Shown: piece after piece, positions 7,392 to 16,872 of the stretch
Position numbering within the stretch: position 1 is the first letter of the stretch
How the letters are laid out: every line of letters begins with the position of its first letter
Source of the DNA: Streptomyces sp. NRRL WC-3618
Lineage (GTDB): Bacteria; Actinomycetota; Actinomycetes; Streptomycetales; Streptomycetaceae
Assembly (NCBI RefSeq): GCF_001280005.1
Contig: NZ_LGDW01000270.1
Span: 5,335 to 69,334 of the forward strand
Reading direction: 5' to 3'
DNA length: 64,000 nt
Notes under the pieces: model-generated
Told to the model about the DNA's origin: nothing
Seen by the model: the letters and a program-made list of their open reading frames with translations, nothing else
Database searches by the model: none
Made by a program: the position numbers and the translations under genes

Positions 7392-8501
7392 ATGCGTATT
7401 TCCCCGGGTCCTCCGCTGCGCCGTGCGATGGTGGGCGCCTTTGCCCTCGCCGTGATCCTGACTCCGGGAGGGACGGCGACGGCCGGGCCGCCCGCAGGCG
7501 GGGAGTCGGAGCACCTTGCTTTCGCCCAGCGGTACCGCGCGCTCCAGCACGGCGGGATCGTCCGCGCGGCCAACGCGTCCATCAGCTGCCGCGCCACCGT
7601 CGAAACCTGCGCGGGCGTGCGCGAGGGCGAACACCTCACGACGGCGACGGGCGGCACGAAGGCCGCGGTCAACGGTGACGTCGACATGTTCTACGTCGAT
7701 GTCGACAGCGATCCGAACACCTACAACTCCAGCCGGGCGGAGGTCCGGGTGCCACCGGGCGGCCGGGTCTCGTACGCGCGGCTGTACTGGGGCGGCAACC
7801 TCAAGGTCGGTGAGCAGAAGCCGCCGAAGGACAGCGGGCGGGTGTTGATCGCCGAGCCCGGCGGCCAGTACAAGGAACTGCTCGCGGACTCGGTCGTCGG
7901 GCACCGGGTGGCGCACGGCGCCGACGCGTTCCAGGCGTCCGCCGATGTCACGAACCTGGTCCGGGAGAGCGGTTCGGGGCTGTACACGGTCGCGCAGGTC
8001 AATGTGGCGATGGGGAGGTCGGCGGCCGGGGCGTGGGGCGGGTGGACGCTGGTCGTGGCGTACGAGAACGCGGCGGAGCCGCTGCGGCACCTCGTCGTGT
8101 GGGACGGGTTCGAGGCGCTGCGGGACCAGAAGGGTGACGGTCCGTTGGTCCGGTCGGGCGAACTGGCATTCCCGGCGGGCGCGAACGGGCGCGCGGGGCT
8201 GGTCGCCTACAACGGGGACCGCGGCAGCACCGGCGACTCCTTCACGGTGTCCGTCGCGGGGCGCACGACCGCGCTCGGTGACGCGGCCAACCCCTACGAC
8301 GACCTGCTGAATTCCACCATCGGCGGGGCGGTCTCGGAGCGTGTTCCGGCGTATGCGAACACCCTCGGCTACGACTCCGACATGTTCGAACTGGGTACGG
8401 CGCTGCGGCGCGGTGGTGACCAGCTGGCCTTCCGGCTCGTTTCCCAGCGGGACGCGGCGTGGGCCGGCGCACTTTTCGTGGCCGTCGACGCCCCGCAGTA
8501 G
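7392..8501 (+). CDS. Secreted DUF3344 domain-containing protein
   Basis: A 369-residue protein. The start is ATG 7392, which opens the signal peptide (MRISPGPP, cleavage near TATA-GPP at about residue 31); the frame is open upstream but lacks a signal there. The mature part has two cysteines (SISCRATVETCAG) and motifs typical of DUF3344 surface proteins: ARLYWGGNL, ASADVTNLV, AWGGWTLVVAYE and SDMFELG. The family is predicted extracellular with beta-sandwich folds and no known enzyme activity. No sortase signal or anchor follows. It sits 45 bp ahead of the polysaccharide operon and could be its first gene. Confidence 0.85.
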   Translation: MRISPGPPLRRAMVGAFALAVILTPGGTATAGPPAGGESEHLAFAQRYRALQHGGIVRAANASISCRATVETCAGVREGEHLTTATGGTKAAVNGDVDMFYVDVDSDPNTYNSSRAEVRVPPGGRVSYARLYWGGNLKVGEQKPPKDSGRVLIAEPGGQYKELLADSVVGHRVAHGADAFQASADVTNLVRESGSGLYTVAQVNVAMGRSAAGAWGGWTLVVAYENAAEPLRHLVVWDGFEALRDQKGDGPLVRSGELAFPAGANGRAGLVAYNGDRGSTGDSFTVSVAGRTTALGDAANPYDDLLNSTIGGAVSERVPAYANTLGYDSDMFELGTALRRGGDQLAFRLVSQRDAAWAGALFVAVDAPQ

Positions 8502-8546
8502 CCAAGGCGCGTCCAACGCCGCCACCCGTGAGCGAGGAAACCGCGC

Positions 8547-9731
8547 ATGCAACTGATCGCACCCGACCCCAGGCCACGGGTCCTGCACATCACCCAGCCG
8601 GTGGACGGCGGGGTGGCCCGGGTCGTGACGGATCTGGCACGTGCCCAGCTCGCCGCCGGTCTGCACGTCACGGTCGCCTGCCCGGACGGCGGTGACCTCC
8701 CCGCGCGACTGAGGGCGCTCGGCGCCGACGTACGCGCCTGGCACGCGACCCGCGCGCCGGGGCCCTCGATCGGCGGGGAGGTGCGGCGGCTTCGGCGGGT
8801 GGTCGGGGCGGTGCGGCCGGATGTCGTGCACGCGCACAGCGCGAAAGCTGGGCTCGCCGCCCGGCTGGCGGTACGGGGGCGGGTGGCGACGGTGTTCCAG
8901 CCACACGCCTGGTCGTTCGAGGCGGTCGGCGGGCCCACCGCGGCACTGGCGCTCACGTGGGAGCGGTGGGGCACGCGCTGGTCCTCCCGGGTGGTGTGCG
9001 TGAGCGACGCCGAACGGGCGACGGGGGTGCGCGCCGGGATCGCCGGGCAGTGGCGGGTCATCCCGAACGGCATCGACACCGAACGCTTCCGCCCGGCGGC
9101 CACGGACACCGCCGTACGGGCCCTGAACCCGCTGCTCGCGGACGTCGATCCGGCCGCTTTGCTCGTCGTGTGCGTGGGGCGGCTGTGCCGGCAGAAGGGG
9201 CAGGACGTGCTGCTCCGGGCGTGGGGCGAGGTCGCGGAGCGGGTGCCGGGGGCGCGGCTCGTGCTCGTCGGCGACGGGCCGGACGCCCGGCGGCTGCGGG
9301 CCCTCGCCCCCGACTCCGTGCTGTTCGCGGGGGCCGTCGCCGATGCCGTGCCCTGGTACCGGGCCGCCGATCTGGTCGTCCTGCCCTCGCGGTGGGAGGG
9401 CATGGCGCTGGCTCCGCTGGAGGCGATGGCCTGCGGACGCCCGGTGGTCGTCACCGACGTGGACGGCGGGCGCGAGTCGCTGCCCGCCGCTCTCGCCCCG
9501 CGCTGTCTGGTGCCGGCCGAGGACCCCGCCGCGCTGGCCCGGACCGTCTCCGAACTGCTGCTCGACCCGCCGCTGCGTGAGTCGCTGGGGCAGCTGGGGC
9601 GCCGGCACGTCCTGTCCGCGCACGACGTACGGCACACCGCCAAGGCCGTCGCGGACGTGTACCGCGAGCTGATCACCGCGCACGCCGTGCCGCCCGTGCG
9701 CGCCGAGTACAGGGAGTCCATCCACTCGTGA
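8547..9731 (+). CDS. GT4-family glycosyltransferase
   Basis: A 394-residue GT-B fold glycosyltransferase. The N-terminal domain has the Gly-rich HITQPVDGGVARV acceptor loop. The C-terminal domain has GRLCRQKGQDVLL and the E-x7-E nucleotide-sugar motif in EGMALAPLEA. It is cytoplasmic and transfers a sugar from an NDP or GDP donor to a lipid-linked acceptor. It is the first gene of the coupled polysaccharide operon; its stop overlaps the GTG of the next gene. Confidence 0.92.
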   Translation: MQLIAPDPRPRVLHITQPVDGGVARVVTDLARAQLAAGLHVTVACPDGGDLPARLRALGADVRAWHATRAPGPSIGGEVRRLRRVVGAVRPDVVHAHSAKAGLAARLAVRGRVATVFQPHAWSFEAVGGPTAALALTWERWGTRWSSRVVCVSDAERATGVRAGIAGQWRVIPNGIDTERFRPAATDTAVRALNPLLADVDPAALLVVCVGRLCRQKGQDVLLRAWGEVAERVPGARLVLVGDGPDARRLRALAPDSVLFAGAVADAVPWYRAADLVVLPSRWEGMALAPLEAMACGRPVVVTDVDGGRESLPAALAPRCLVPAEDPAALARTVSELLLDPPLRESLGQLGRRHVLSAHDVRHTAKAVADVYRELITAHAVPPVRAEYRESIHS

Positions 9732-11176
9732 CTGCGGAAAGTACCGTCCCCTCCCCCGGCGGAGGGCCGCGGGAGCACGGATTCTCGACCGTATCCGCCG
9801 TATCGGTCATCCCGCCCCGCGGGTCCGCCGGCGACTTCAGATTCCCGGCCGGCCGGCGCCCCGCGCTGCGTCCGGCCTCTCCGCTGCCGCTGCTCGCCGC
9901 GGACGGCATCGCCGCCCTGCTCGGTGTCCTGGCGCTCACCGGCCCCCAGCGGCACCCCGTTCTCGTCGGCGTGCTGCTGATCGGTGTGGTCGCGCTGAAC
10001 GCGCGGGCCTCGCTGTACCGGCCCGAGTCCATGCCGGCGTTCCTCGACGAACTTCCCGCCGTCTGTGGCCGGATCACGCTGGGCTGGCTGTCGCTCGCCG
10101 CCCTGGTCGGGGCGATCGAGCCCGTCGACGCGCTGTCCGCGCACACCCTTGTCCTGGGCTGCGCGGTACAGGCGACGGCGAGTGCGGCGGGCCGCGCGAC
10201 CGTCCACTGGTGGCGGCGCCGGGCACTGCTGCGCCGCCCGCACACCGCCCTCGTCATCGGCCCGGCCGGCACCGCACGGCGCGTCGCCACCGCGTTCCTG
10301 CGCCACCCGGCGTGCGGGCTCCGGCCGGTGGGCCTGGTCACCGACCACCCCGACGGCATGGTGGGCCTGCCCGTGCTGACCACCGGCGAGGAGGTCCAGC
10401 GGGCGCTGATCCAGAACGGCGTCCGCGCCGTGCTCGCCGTCCACCCCTCCGTACGGACCGAACAGGGGCCGCTGCTGCGGGCGTTGGCCGAGTCGGGCTG
10501 CACGGTGTGGGAGGTCGACGCCGAGTCGCCCTCGTACGAGAACGCCGAGCGGCTCGCCGGGTTCTCCTGCCGGCGGCTCGCGATGGGACCGGACCGGCCG
10601 GGCAGCCTCGGCAAGCGGCTGCTCGACGTGACCGTCTCCGGGACCCTGCTCCTGCTGATCTCGCCGCTGCTGCTGCTGTGCGCGGTGGTGCTGCGGCTGA
10701 CCGACGGGCCGGGGGTCGTCTTCAAGCAGGAGCGCATCGGCAAGGACGGGCGGCCCTTCACCCTCCTCAAGTTCCGCACCCACCGCCCGGTCGACGAGAT
10801 GGAGTCGGCGACCCGCTGGAGCGTCGCCGACGAGCGGCGCATGAACTGGTTCTGCCGTCTCCTGCGCCGCACCTCGACGGACGAGCTCCTCCAGCTGTGG
10901 AACGTCTTCTGGGGCGACATGAGCCTGGTCGGTCCGAGGCCCGAACGCCCTTACTTCGTCGCCAAGTTCAGCCAGACCTACCCGGGCTACGCGGCCCGCC
11001 ACCGGATGCAGACCGGTATCACCGGGCTCGCCCAGATCCACGGGCTGCGCGGTGACACCTCGATCGAGGACCGCTGCCGGTTCGACAACGCGTACATCGA
11101 CAACTGGTCGCTGTGGCAGGACATCTGCATCCTGCTGCGCACCGCCGCCACGCTCGTCCGCCCGACAGGAAGTTGA
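9728..11176 (+). CDS. Polyprenyl-phosphate sugar-1-phosphate transferase (initiating enzyme)
   Basis: A 482-residue membrane protein starting with GTG in a GTGA overlap with the preceding gene. The N-terminal half has four or five hydrophobic segments and a Rossmann-like domain (TALVIGPAGTARRV). The C-terminal bacterial sugar transferase domain begins with KRLLDVTVSG and a hydrophobic hairpin, continues with FKQERIGKDGRPF and LLKFRTHR, and ends with SLVGPRPERP. This is the WbaP/ExoY-type class that loads the first sugar phosphate onto undecaprenyl phosphate. Its presence shows that the operon starts its own lipid-linked polymer. Confidence 0.93.
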   Translation: MTAESTVPSPGGGPREHGFSTVSAVSVIPPRGSAGDFRFPAGRRPALRPASPLPLLAADGIAALLGVLALTGPQRHPVLVGVLLIGVVALNARASLYRPESMPAFLDELPAVCGRITLGWLSLAALVGAIEPVDALSAHTLVLGCAVQATASAAGRATVHWWRRRALLRRPHTALVIGPAGTARRVATAFLRHPACGLRPVGLVTDHPDGMVGLPVLTTGEEVQRALIQNGVRAVLAVHPSVRTEQGPLLRALAESGCTVWEVDAESPSYENAERLAGFSCRRLAMGPDRPGSLGKRLLDVTVSGTLLLLISPLLLLCAVVLRLTDGPGVVFKQERIGKDGRPFTLLKFRTHRPVDEMESATRWSVADERRMNWFCRLLRRTSTDELLQLWNVFWGDMSLVGPRPERPYFVAKFSQTYPGYAARHRMQTGITGLAQIHGLRGDTSIEDRCRFDNAYIDNWSLWQDICILLRTAATLVRPTGS

Positions 11177-11181
11177 GCGCA

Positions 11182-12522
11182 GTGAGCCACAGCCCCGTGC
11201 TGACGTTGCCGCGCCGCGTGCCCTTCACGTATGTCGCGTCCATCGCTCCGCTCCTGCCCGTGATCCTGGTGATCGCCCTGCTCACGCTGCCGGCCGCACA
11301 GGGCGCCGACGGCGGAGCGACCCCGGCCGACGCCGTCTCCGGGCTGCTGGTCCTGTACTGCGCGATCCGGCTCGTACGGGAGCGGCGGCGCCCGCTGTCC
11401 CGTACGGCCGCCGTGGTGCTCGGGCTGCCGGTGGTCGGGCTCGCGGTCGCGGCCGTGGGCGCGTCGTCGCCCGCGGCCGGGATCGGGGGCCTGGGGCGCT
11501 ACCTCCAGATCTTCGTGCTGGTCCCGGCGTCCGTGGTGCTGCTGGTCCGGGACCGCCGCGACTTCCGGGTGCTGGCCTGGGCGTTCGTCGCCTTCGCCCT
11601 GTTCCAGGGGGCGGTCGGGGTGCACCAGTACGCGACCGGGACCGGCGCCTCCTACCAAGGCGAGGACCTCCGGGCGGTGGGCACCTTCGGGCCCGCCGAC
11701 GTGATGGGCATGGCGACCGTGGTGGCCTTCGGGCTGATGTGCGCGGTGGGGCTTGCCCTTGGGGCAACTGCCGCTCGGCAGCGGGCCGTTGCCGCCGGTT
11801 GCGCCCTGGTCCTCCTCGCGCCGCTCGCCGTCTCCTTCAGCCGGGGCGCATGGATCGCCACGGCGGCGGCCGTCACGCTGCAACTGGCGCTGGCCGGGAT
11901 GCGGCGCGCGCTGACGGTGGGCGCGGTGGTGGCCGCCTCGGCGGTGGTCCTGGTCGGCGGCCTCGGTATCGGTACGGCGATGTTGCAGGAGCGGATCAGC
12001 AGCATCGGCCAAGTCGCGGACGCCCCCGACCAGTCGGTCACCGACCGGTACACGATGTGGGCGGCGGCGACCGACATGTGGAGCGAACACCCGCTCATCG
12101 GCGTCGGGTTGAAGGGCTTTCCCGAACATCGGGACGGACACGCCTCGTTGGCGCTGTCCTCGGGCAGTGACACGGAGGGCGCGGGCGCCGCGTTCCGCAA
12201 GCAGCCGCTGCTGTCCCCGCACAACATGTATCTGCTGGTGCTCAGCGAGCAGGGCCTCATCGGGCTGCTGGCCCTCGGCGGCAGCTGGCTGGCGCTGCTG
12301 GTGTGCGGCCTGCGGGGGCTGGTGCGGGCCCGGCGGTCGTCGTCCGGCGACGGGCTCGACTGCGCGCTCGCCGCCTGCGGACTGCTGATCTGGCAGTTGA
12401 TCGACTTCCTGTACGCCGACATCGGCGGGCCCGCGACCGTACTGACCGCCGTCGCCTTCGGGTTCGTCGCCTGGTGGGCCCTCGTCGGCGCCGACGACCT
12501 GCAGAAGGCCTCGGCGCGATGA
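11182..12522 (+). CDS. O-antigen ligase / Wzy-like polymerase
   Basis: A 446-residue polytopic membrane protein, about 11 helices. The start is GTG 11182, five bases after the previous stop. The O-antigen ligase-type signature is present: RGAWIA, a large external loop with the conserved H-P-L-I-G-V-G-L-K-G stretch, and a conserved PHNMYL followed by SEQGLIG. Enzymes of this fold polymerise repeat units or transfer a polymer from undecaprenyl diphosphate. In this operon a Wzy-like polymerase is the simplest reading. Confidence 0.88.
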   Translation: MSHSPVLTLPRRVPFTYVASIAPLLPVILVIALLTLPAAQGADGGATPADAVSGLLVLYCAIRLVRERRRPLSRTAAVVLGLPVVGLAVAAVGASSPAAGIGGLGRYLQIFVLVPASVVLLVRDRRDFRVLAWAFVAFALFQGAVGVHQYATGTGASYQGEDLRAVGTFGPADVMGMATVVAFGLMCAVGLALGATAARQRAVAAGCALVLLAPLAVSFSRGAWIATAAAVTLQLALAGMRRALTVGAVVAASAVVLVGGLGIGTAMLQERISSIGQVADAPDQSVTDRYTMWAAATDMWSEHPLIGVGLKGFPEHRDGHASLALSSGSDTEGAGAAFRKQPLLSPHNMYLLVLSEQGLIGLLALGGSWLALLVCGLRGLVRARRSSSGDGLDCALAACGLLIWQLIDFLYADIGGPATVLTAVAFGFVAWWALVGADDLQKASAR

Positions 12523-14312
12523 CCGTGACGCCTCCTGGGACGGGGGGAGAGATCAGGGTGACGCTGCCCTCGGCACGCGCCGCATCGCCGGTCACGAAGG
12601 GAAGCGGAGAGGAAGGGGAACACGATGCCGGCAGCACCGACAGCCCCGGCGGCGACGGCAGCGCCGGCCACGACACCGCCGAACTGGCCCCCGTTTCCCG
12701 GGGGTTCCTCGCCAAGGCCACGCTCGTCACGGCCGTCCTCTCGGTCGCGGGCGCCCTGCTCGGGCTGGTCCGGGACCAGTCGCTGGCCCGGCTGTTCGGG
12801 GCCGGCAGTGACACGGACGCCTTTCTGGTCGCGTGGACCGTGCCGGAGTTCGCGTCGACGCTGCTCATCGAGGACGGGCTGGCCTTCGTCCTGATCCCGG
12901 CGTTCAGCATGGCGCTGGCCCGGCGCGCCCAGGGTGCCCCGGGCGATCCGGTGCGGGCGCTGGTCGCGACGACGCTGCCCCGGCTGGCGCTGGCGTTCGC
13001 GGCGGTCGGCGGCCTGCTGATCGCCACCGCTCCCTACCTGGTCGAGGCGCTCGCCCCCGGCCTGCCCGACCCGTCGCTCGCCGTGGACTGCACCCGCCTC
13101 ACCGCCACGTGCGTGTTCAGCTTCGGGCTCGCCGGGTACTGCAGTGCGGCCCTGCGCGCGCATCGGCGGTTCCTGGCGCCGGCGGCGATCTACGTCGCCT
13201 ACAACACCGGCATCATCACGGCGATGTTCGTGCTGGGCGGGCGCTGGGGGGTGCGCTCGGCGGCGGTCGGGGTGGCGGTGGGCGGCGCACTGATGGTCGT
13301 CACCCAACTTCCTTCTGTTCTACGACAGTTGCGGCGGCGTCGGTCGGCCGCGGCGGACGAGATCGTGGTGGAGGAGGCGTCTGGGGCGCCGATGGCGTTC
13401 GCGCTCGTCGCACCCGTGCTCCTCTTCGCGCTGACCCGGCAGTCGCAGGTGCTCATCGAGCGGTTCCTCGCCTCCACGCTTCCCGCTGGGGCCATCTCGC
13501 ATCTGAACTACGCGCAGAAGGTCGCGCAGATCCCGATGACGCTGTCGCTGATGCTGTGCACGGTCACCTTCCCGGTGGTCGCGCAGGCCATCGCGCAGGG
13601 TGACACCGAGCGGGCCCGCAGCCGGGTGGAGCGCGATATCGCGCTGGCCGCCTGGGTGGTGCTGCTCGGCGCGGCCTCGGTGGTCGCCTGCGCGCCGCAG
13701 ATCATCGAAGTCCTCTTCCAGCGGGGCGCGTTCACCCCCCGGGACACCGCGGCGACGGCCACCGTGATGCGGGTGTACGCGCTCGGGCTGCTCGGGCACA
13801 CGCTGGTCGGCGCGCTCGTCCGCTCGTACTTCTCCTCGAACCGGCCCACCTGGTACCCGCTGGCCGCGATGACCGCGGGCATCGTCGCGACGTCCTGGAT
13901 CGGCGCGTGGACGGTCGGCCCGTGGGGGGTGTGCGGGATCGCCGCCGCCAACGCGGCCGGCATCACCCTGTCGGCGGCGCTGCTGCTGTACGGAATGGGT
14001 CCGCGCAGTGTGCCGATCCGGACCCGGCACGTGGTCGTCGAACTGACCAAGCCGGTGCGCGCGACGGTGTGCGCGACGGCCGCCGGGGCGTTCGTGGCCA
14101 GCCGGATCGACGGGCCCGTGGCGGGACTCGCCGCCGGTACCGCGACCGTGACCGTCGTCTACTTCCTGCTCGGCCGGCTCATGCGGGCCCAGGCCGTGCA
14201 GAGCTTCGTTCTCGCACTCCGTTCCGCACACTCCATGACCCGAAGGCTTTCGCATGTCCGCAAGCGCACCCCTGCCCACGCCCGTCCCCGCCGCCGCTAC
14301 CGGGTCCGCTGA
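12519..14312 (+). CDS. MurJ/MviN-family lipid flippase (Wzx-like role)
   Basis: A 597-residue membrane protein of the MATE/MOP superfamily. A disordered N-terminus of about 60 residues precedes some 13-14 helices. The family signature is visible in GLVRDQSLARLFGAGSDTDAF and in the repeated helix-loop FQRGAFTPRDTAAT. ATG 12519 overlaps the stop of the ligase gene. MurJ proteins flip lipid II; a second MurJ paralogue inside a polysaccharide operon most likely flips the lipid-linked repeat unit. Its last 59 bp overlap the deacetylase gene. Confidence 0.88.
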   Translation: MTVTPPGTGGEIRVTLPSARAASPVTKGSGEEGEHDAGSTDSPGGDGSAGHDTAELAPVSRGFLAKATLVTAVLSVAGALLGLVRDQSLARLFGAGSDTDAFLVAWTVPEFASTLLIEDGLAFVLIPAFSMALARRAQGAPGDPVRALVATTLPRLALAFAAVGGLLIATAPYLVEALAPGLPDPSLAVDCTRLTATCVFSFGLAGYCSAALRAHRRFLAPAAIYVAYNTGIITAMFVLGGRWGVRSAAVGVAVGGALMVVTQLPSVLRQLRRRRSAAADEIVVEEASGAPMAFALVAPVLLFALTRQSQVLIERFLASTLPAGAISHLNYAQKVAQIPMTLSLMLCTVTFPVVAQAIAQGDTERARSRVERDIALAAWVVLLGAASVVACAPQIIEVLFQRGAFTPRDTAATATVMRVYALGLLGHTLVGALVRSYFSSNRPTWYPLAAMTAGIVATSWIGAWTVGPWGVCGIAAANAAGITLSAALLLYGMGPRSVPIRTRHVVVELTKPVRATVCATAAGAFVASRIDGPVAGLAAGTATVTVVYFLLGRLMRAQAVQSFVLALRSAHSMTRRLSHVRKRTPAHARPRRRYRVR

Positions 14313-15048
14313 CCGGGCCCGAAGAGCCGCCCGCGCGGGCCGCGTCCCCTGGGTGGCGATGTACCACTCCGTGGGCGACCGCACGGACGACCCGTACCGG
14401 ATCACGGTCACGCCCGAGCGCCTCGACGCCCAGCTGCGATGGCTGCGCCGGCGCGGGCTGCGGGGCGTGGGCGTGGGCGAGCTGCTCGCCGCCCGTGCCC
14501 GGGGAGAGGGGCGCGGGATGGTCGGGCTCACCTTCGACGACGGGTACGCCGACTTCCTGACCAACGCCCTGCCGCTGCTGGAGCGTTGGGGCTGCGGCGC
14601 GACCCTCTTCGTTCTGCCGGGGCGGCTCGGCGGGGAGAACGCCTGGGATCCGCTGGGTCCGCGCAGGCCGCTGCTCACGGCGGACGGCATCCGTGCCGCC
14701 GCGGCGGCCGGCATCGAGATCGGTTCGCACGGGCTGACCCACGTCGACCTGACGAAGGCGGACGACGAGCTGCTGCGCGCCGAGGTCGCCGGGAGCAGAG
14801 CGCTGCTCTCGGAGTTGAGCGGTGCTCCCATCGACGGGTTCTGCTATCCGTACGGGACGGTCGACCAGCGGGCCGCCGACGCCGTGCGGGCGGCCGGCTA
14901 CGGATACGGCTGCGCGATCGACCCCGGGCGGCTGGGCGGCGTACACGTCCTCCCCCGCGTACACATCGGCGAGGACGACACCGCCGTACGCCTGCATCTC
15001 AAGTACCGCCTGCACCCGCTGCGGCGGCGACCGGTCGAGGGGGTGTGA
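14254..15048 (+). CDS. Polysaccharide deacetylase (CE4)
   Basis: A 264-residue NodB-homology enzyme. Motif 1 TFDDGY supplies the catalytic Asp and a metal Asp. Motif 2 GSHGLTHVDL gives the H-x3-H metal ligands. FCYPYG corresponds to motif 3. It should remove N- or O-acetyl groups from a polymer or lipid-linked sugar. No clear signal peptide is seen, so a cytoplasmic or unconventional location is possible. It starts inside the end of the flippase gene and ends 4 bp before the next glycosyltransferase. Confidence 0.92.
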   Translation: MSASAPLPTPVPAAATGSADRARRAARAGRVPWVAMYHSVGDRTDDPYRITVTPERLDAQLRWLRRRGLRGVGVGELLAARARGEGRGMVGLTFDDGYADFLTNALPLLERWGCGATLFVLPGRLGGENAWDPLGPRRPLLTADGIRAAAAAGIEIGSHGLTHVDLTKADDELLRAEVAGSRALLSELSGAPIDGFCYPYGTVDQRAADAVRAAGYGYGCAIDPGRLGGVHVLPRVHIGEDDTAVRLHLKYRLHPLRRRPVEGV

Positions 15049-15052
15049 CGCG

Positions 15053-16231
15053 GTGAAGGCACTGCACATCATCACCGGTCTCGGGGTCGGCGGCGCCGAG
15101 CACCAACTGCGGCTGCTGCTGCGGCACTTGCCGGTCGCGTGCGATGTCGTGACGCTCACCAACCCGGGCTCGGTCGCCGACGGCCTGGTCGCCGACGGCG
15201 TCCGCGTCGTCCACCTCGGCATGGCCGGCAACCGGGATCTCGCCGCGCTGCCCCGCCTGGTGAACGTCATCCGCTCCGGCCGCTACGACCTCGTGCACAC
15301 CCACCTCTACCGGGCGTGCGTGTACGGCAGGATCGCCGCGCGGCTCGCGGGCGTACGGGCGATCGTCGCCACCGAACACTCCCTGGGCGACTCCCAGATG
15401 GAGGGGCGGCGGCTGACCACCGGGGTCCGCGCGCTGTACCTCGCCGGCGAACGGCTCGGCCGCACCACCGTCGCCGTGTCCCCCACGGTCGCCGAGCGGC
15501 TCCATCGCTGGGGTGTGCCCGCGCCCCGGATCGAGGTCGTCCCCAACGGCATCGACCTGGCCCGCTTCCGCTACGACCCGGCCGCCCGACGCCGCACCCG
15601 CGAACAGCTCGGGCTGCCCGAGAGCGCGTACGTGGTCGGCGGCATCGGACGGCTCGCACCGGGCAAACGCTTCGGCGACGTCATCGGCGCCCTGACCCAA
15701 CTCCCTGACGACTACTGGCTGTTGCTCGTCGGAGGCGGCCCCGAGGAGCACGTCCTGCGGCGCACCGCGCGTGCGGCGGGCGTGGCCGACCGGGTGTTGT
15801 TCACCGGCGAACGGCCCTGCGTTCCGGACGGCACCCCCGGCCCCGACCTGCCCTCCCTCACCTCCGCGATGGACCTGCTCGCCTCACCCTCCCCGGAGGA
15901 GGCCTTCGGCCTCGCGGTCGTGGAGGCGCTGGCCGCCGGGCTGCCCGTCCGGTACGTCTCCTGCCCCGCGGTCGAGGACCTCCCCCCGGAGGCCGCCGAG
16001 GGCGCCCGGCGCGTACCCGGCGGCGCGGACTCCTTCGCGCGCGCCCTCGCCGAGGTCCGCGCACTGGGCCCACGGGAGCGCACGCCCCCCGCCGCGGCCC
16101 ACCACTACGACATCACCCGCAGCGCCGCCCAGCTCATGGACGTGTACGCGGCGACCCTCACCACCCCCTCCACGACACCGTTCCCGCACCCGTCCCCGTC
16201 CCCGTCACCTCAGGGAGCCCCATCCTCATGA
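15053..16231 (+). CDS. GT4-family glycosyltransferase
   Basis: A 392-residue GT-B glycosyltransferase. GTG 15053 is the start because the acceptor motif HIITGLGVGGAEHQL begins four residues later. The donor site has GRLAPGKRF and the E-x7-E motif EEAFGLAVVEA. The C-terminus is a Pro/Ser-rich tail of about 15 residues. It is the second sugar-adding enzyme of the operon, coupled to the next gene by an ATGA overlap. Confidence 0.9.
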   Translation: MKALHIITGLGVGGAEHQLRLLLRHLPVACDVVTLTNPGSVADGLVADGVRVVHLGMAGNRDLAALPRLVNVIRSGRYDLVHTHLYRACVYGRIAARLAGVRAIVATEHSLGDSQMEGRRLTTGVRALYLAGERLGRTTVAVSPTVAERLHRWGVPAPRIEVVPNGIDLARFRYDPAARRRTREQLGLPESAYVVGGIGRLAPGKRFGDVIGALTQLPDDYWLLLVGGGPEEHVLRRTARAAGVADRVLFTGERPCVPDGTPGPDLPSLTSAMDLLASPSPEEAFGLAVVEALAAGLPVRYVSCPAVEDLPPEAAEGARRVPGGADSFARALAEVRALGPRERTPPAAAHHYDITRSAAQLMDVYAATLTTPSTTPFPHPSPSPSPQGAPSS

Positions 16232-16872
16232 CCGAGAACGCCAGAGCCCCGCGCCTCACCGCCCGCAGCCGCGCCCTCCCCCCGTGGACCCTCCTCGCGG
16301 CCGGCGCCGTACTCGGCGGCCTCCTCGGCGGCGCGTACGGCACCTTCAAGGCGCCCACCTACACGGCCACGAGCTACGTCGTCGCCGTACCGACCGAGAA
16401 TTCCGACCAGGCGTCGGCGCTCGGTTTCGCACAGGCGTACGGGCGGGTCGCCACGCAGCTCGCGGTGCTCGGGGACGCCCAGGTGTGGGCGGGCGTACCG
16501 GTGTCGACGCTGCGGTCGAGCGTGCAGACGGCGACCTCACCGGACGCGCCCATGGTCGCCGTGTCGGCCACCTCCAAGGGCCGCGAACTCGCCGCCGACA
16601 TGGCCAACGCCGTGGCCCGTTCCCTCACCCGGCACGCCAACGACACCAAGGACTCCACCCACGTGGAGCTGCTCGAGTTCTCGCGCGCGGTCAAGCCGGC
16701 CGCGCCGTCGTCGGCCCCGGCCACGGTGACCGGGCTGGTCGGCGCGAGCGCCGGCGGGCTGCTCGGCGGGCTGGTGCTGCTGGTGCGGCCACGACGGCGC
16801 CCGGAGGAACCGGTGCCCGCGGCCTCCGTACCGAGCCCGGCCATCGCCGCCGACGTCCACGGCCAGCTGTGA
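16228..16872 (+). CDS. Wzz/chain-length-determinant-like membrane protein
   Basis: A 214-residue protein with two membrane helices (about residues 20-38 and 165-187) that bracket an extracytoplasmic domain, the topology of polysaccharide co-polymerases. The N-terminal helix is followed by A-x-T-Y-T-A-T, typical of Wzz. The external domain is short (about 125 residues) and helical. No tyrosine-kinase domain is attached. It probably modulates polymer length with the Wzy-like protein. It overlaps its neighbours by ATGA and GTGA. Confidence 0.8.
   Translation: MTENARAPRLTARSRALPPWTLLAAGAVLGGLLGGAYGTFKAPTYTATSYVVAVPTENSDQASALGFAQAYGRVATQLAVLGDAQVWAGVPVSTLRSSVQTATSPDAPMVAVSATSKGRELAADMANAVARSLTRHANDTKDSTHVELLEFSRAVKPAAPSSAPATVTGLVGASAGGLLGGLVLLVRPRRRPEEPVPAASVPSPAIAADVHGQL

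Noticed and set aside
7116..11041. Very long minus-strand open frames (869 and 890 codons) opposite the DUF3344 and polysaccharide genes
   Set aside because: They mirror the GC3-biased plus-strand genes, encode low-complexity Arg/Gly/Pro-rich sequence without domains, and have no ribosome sites. They are antisense shadows.
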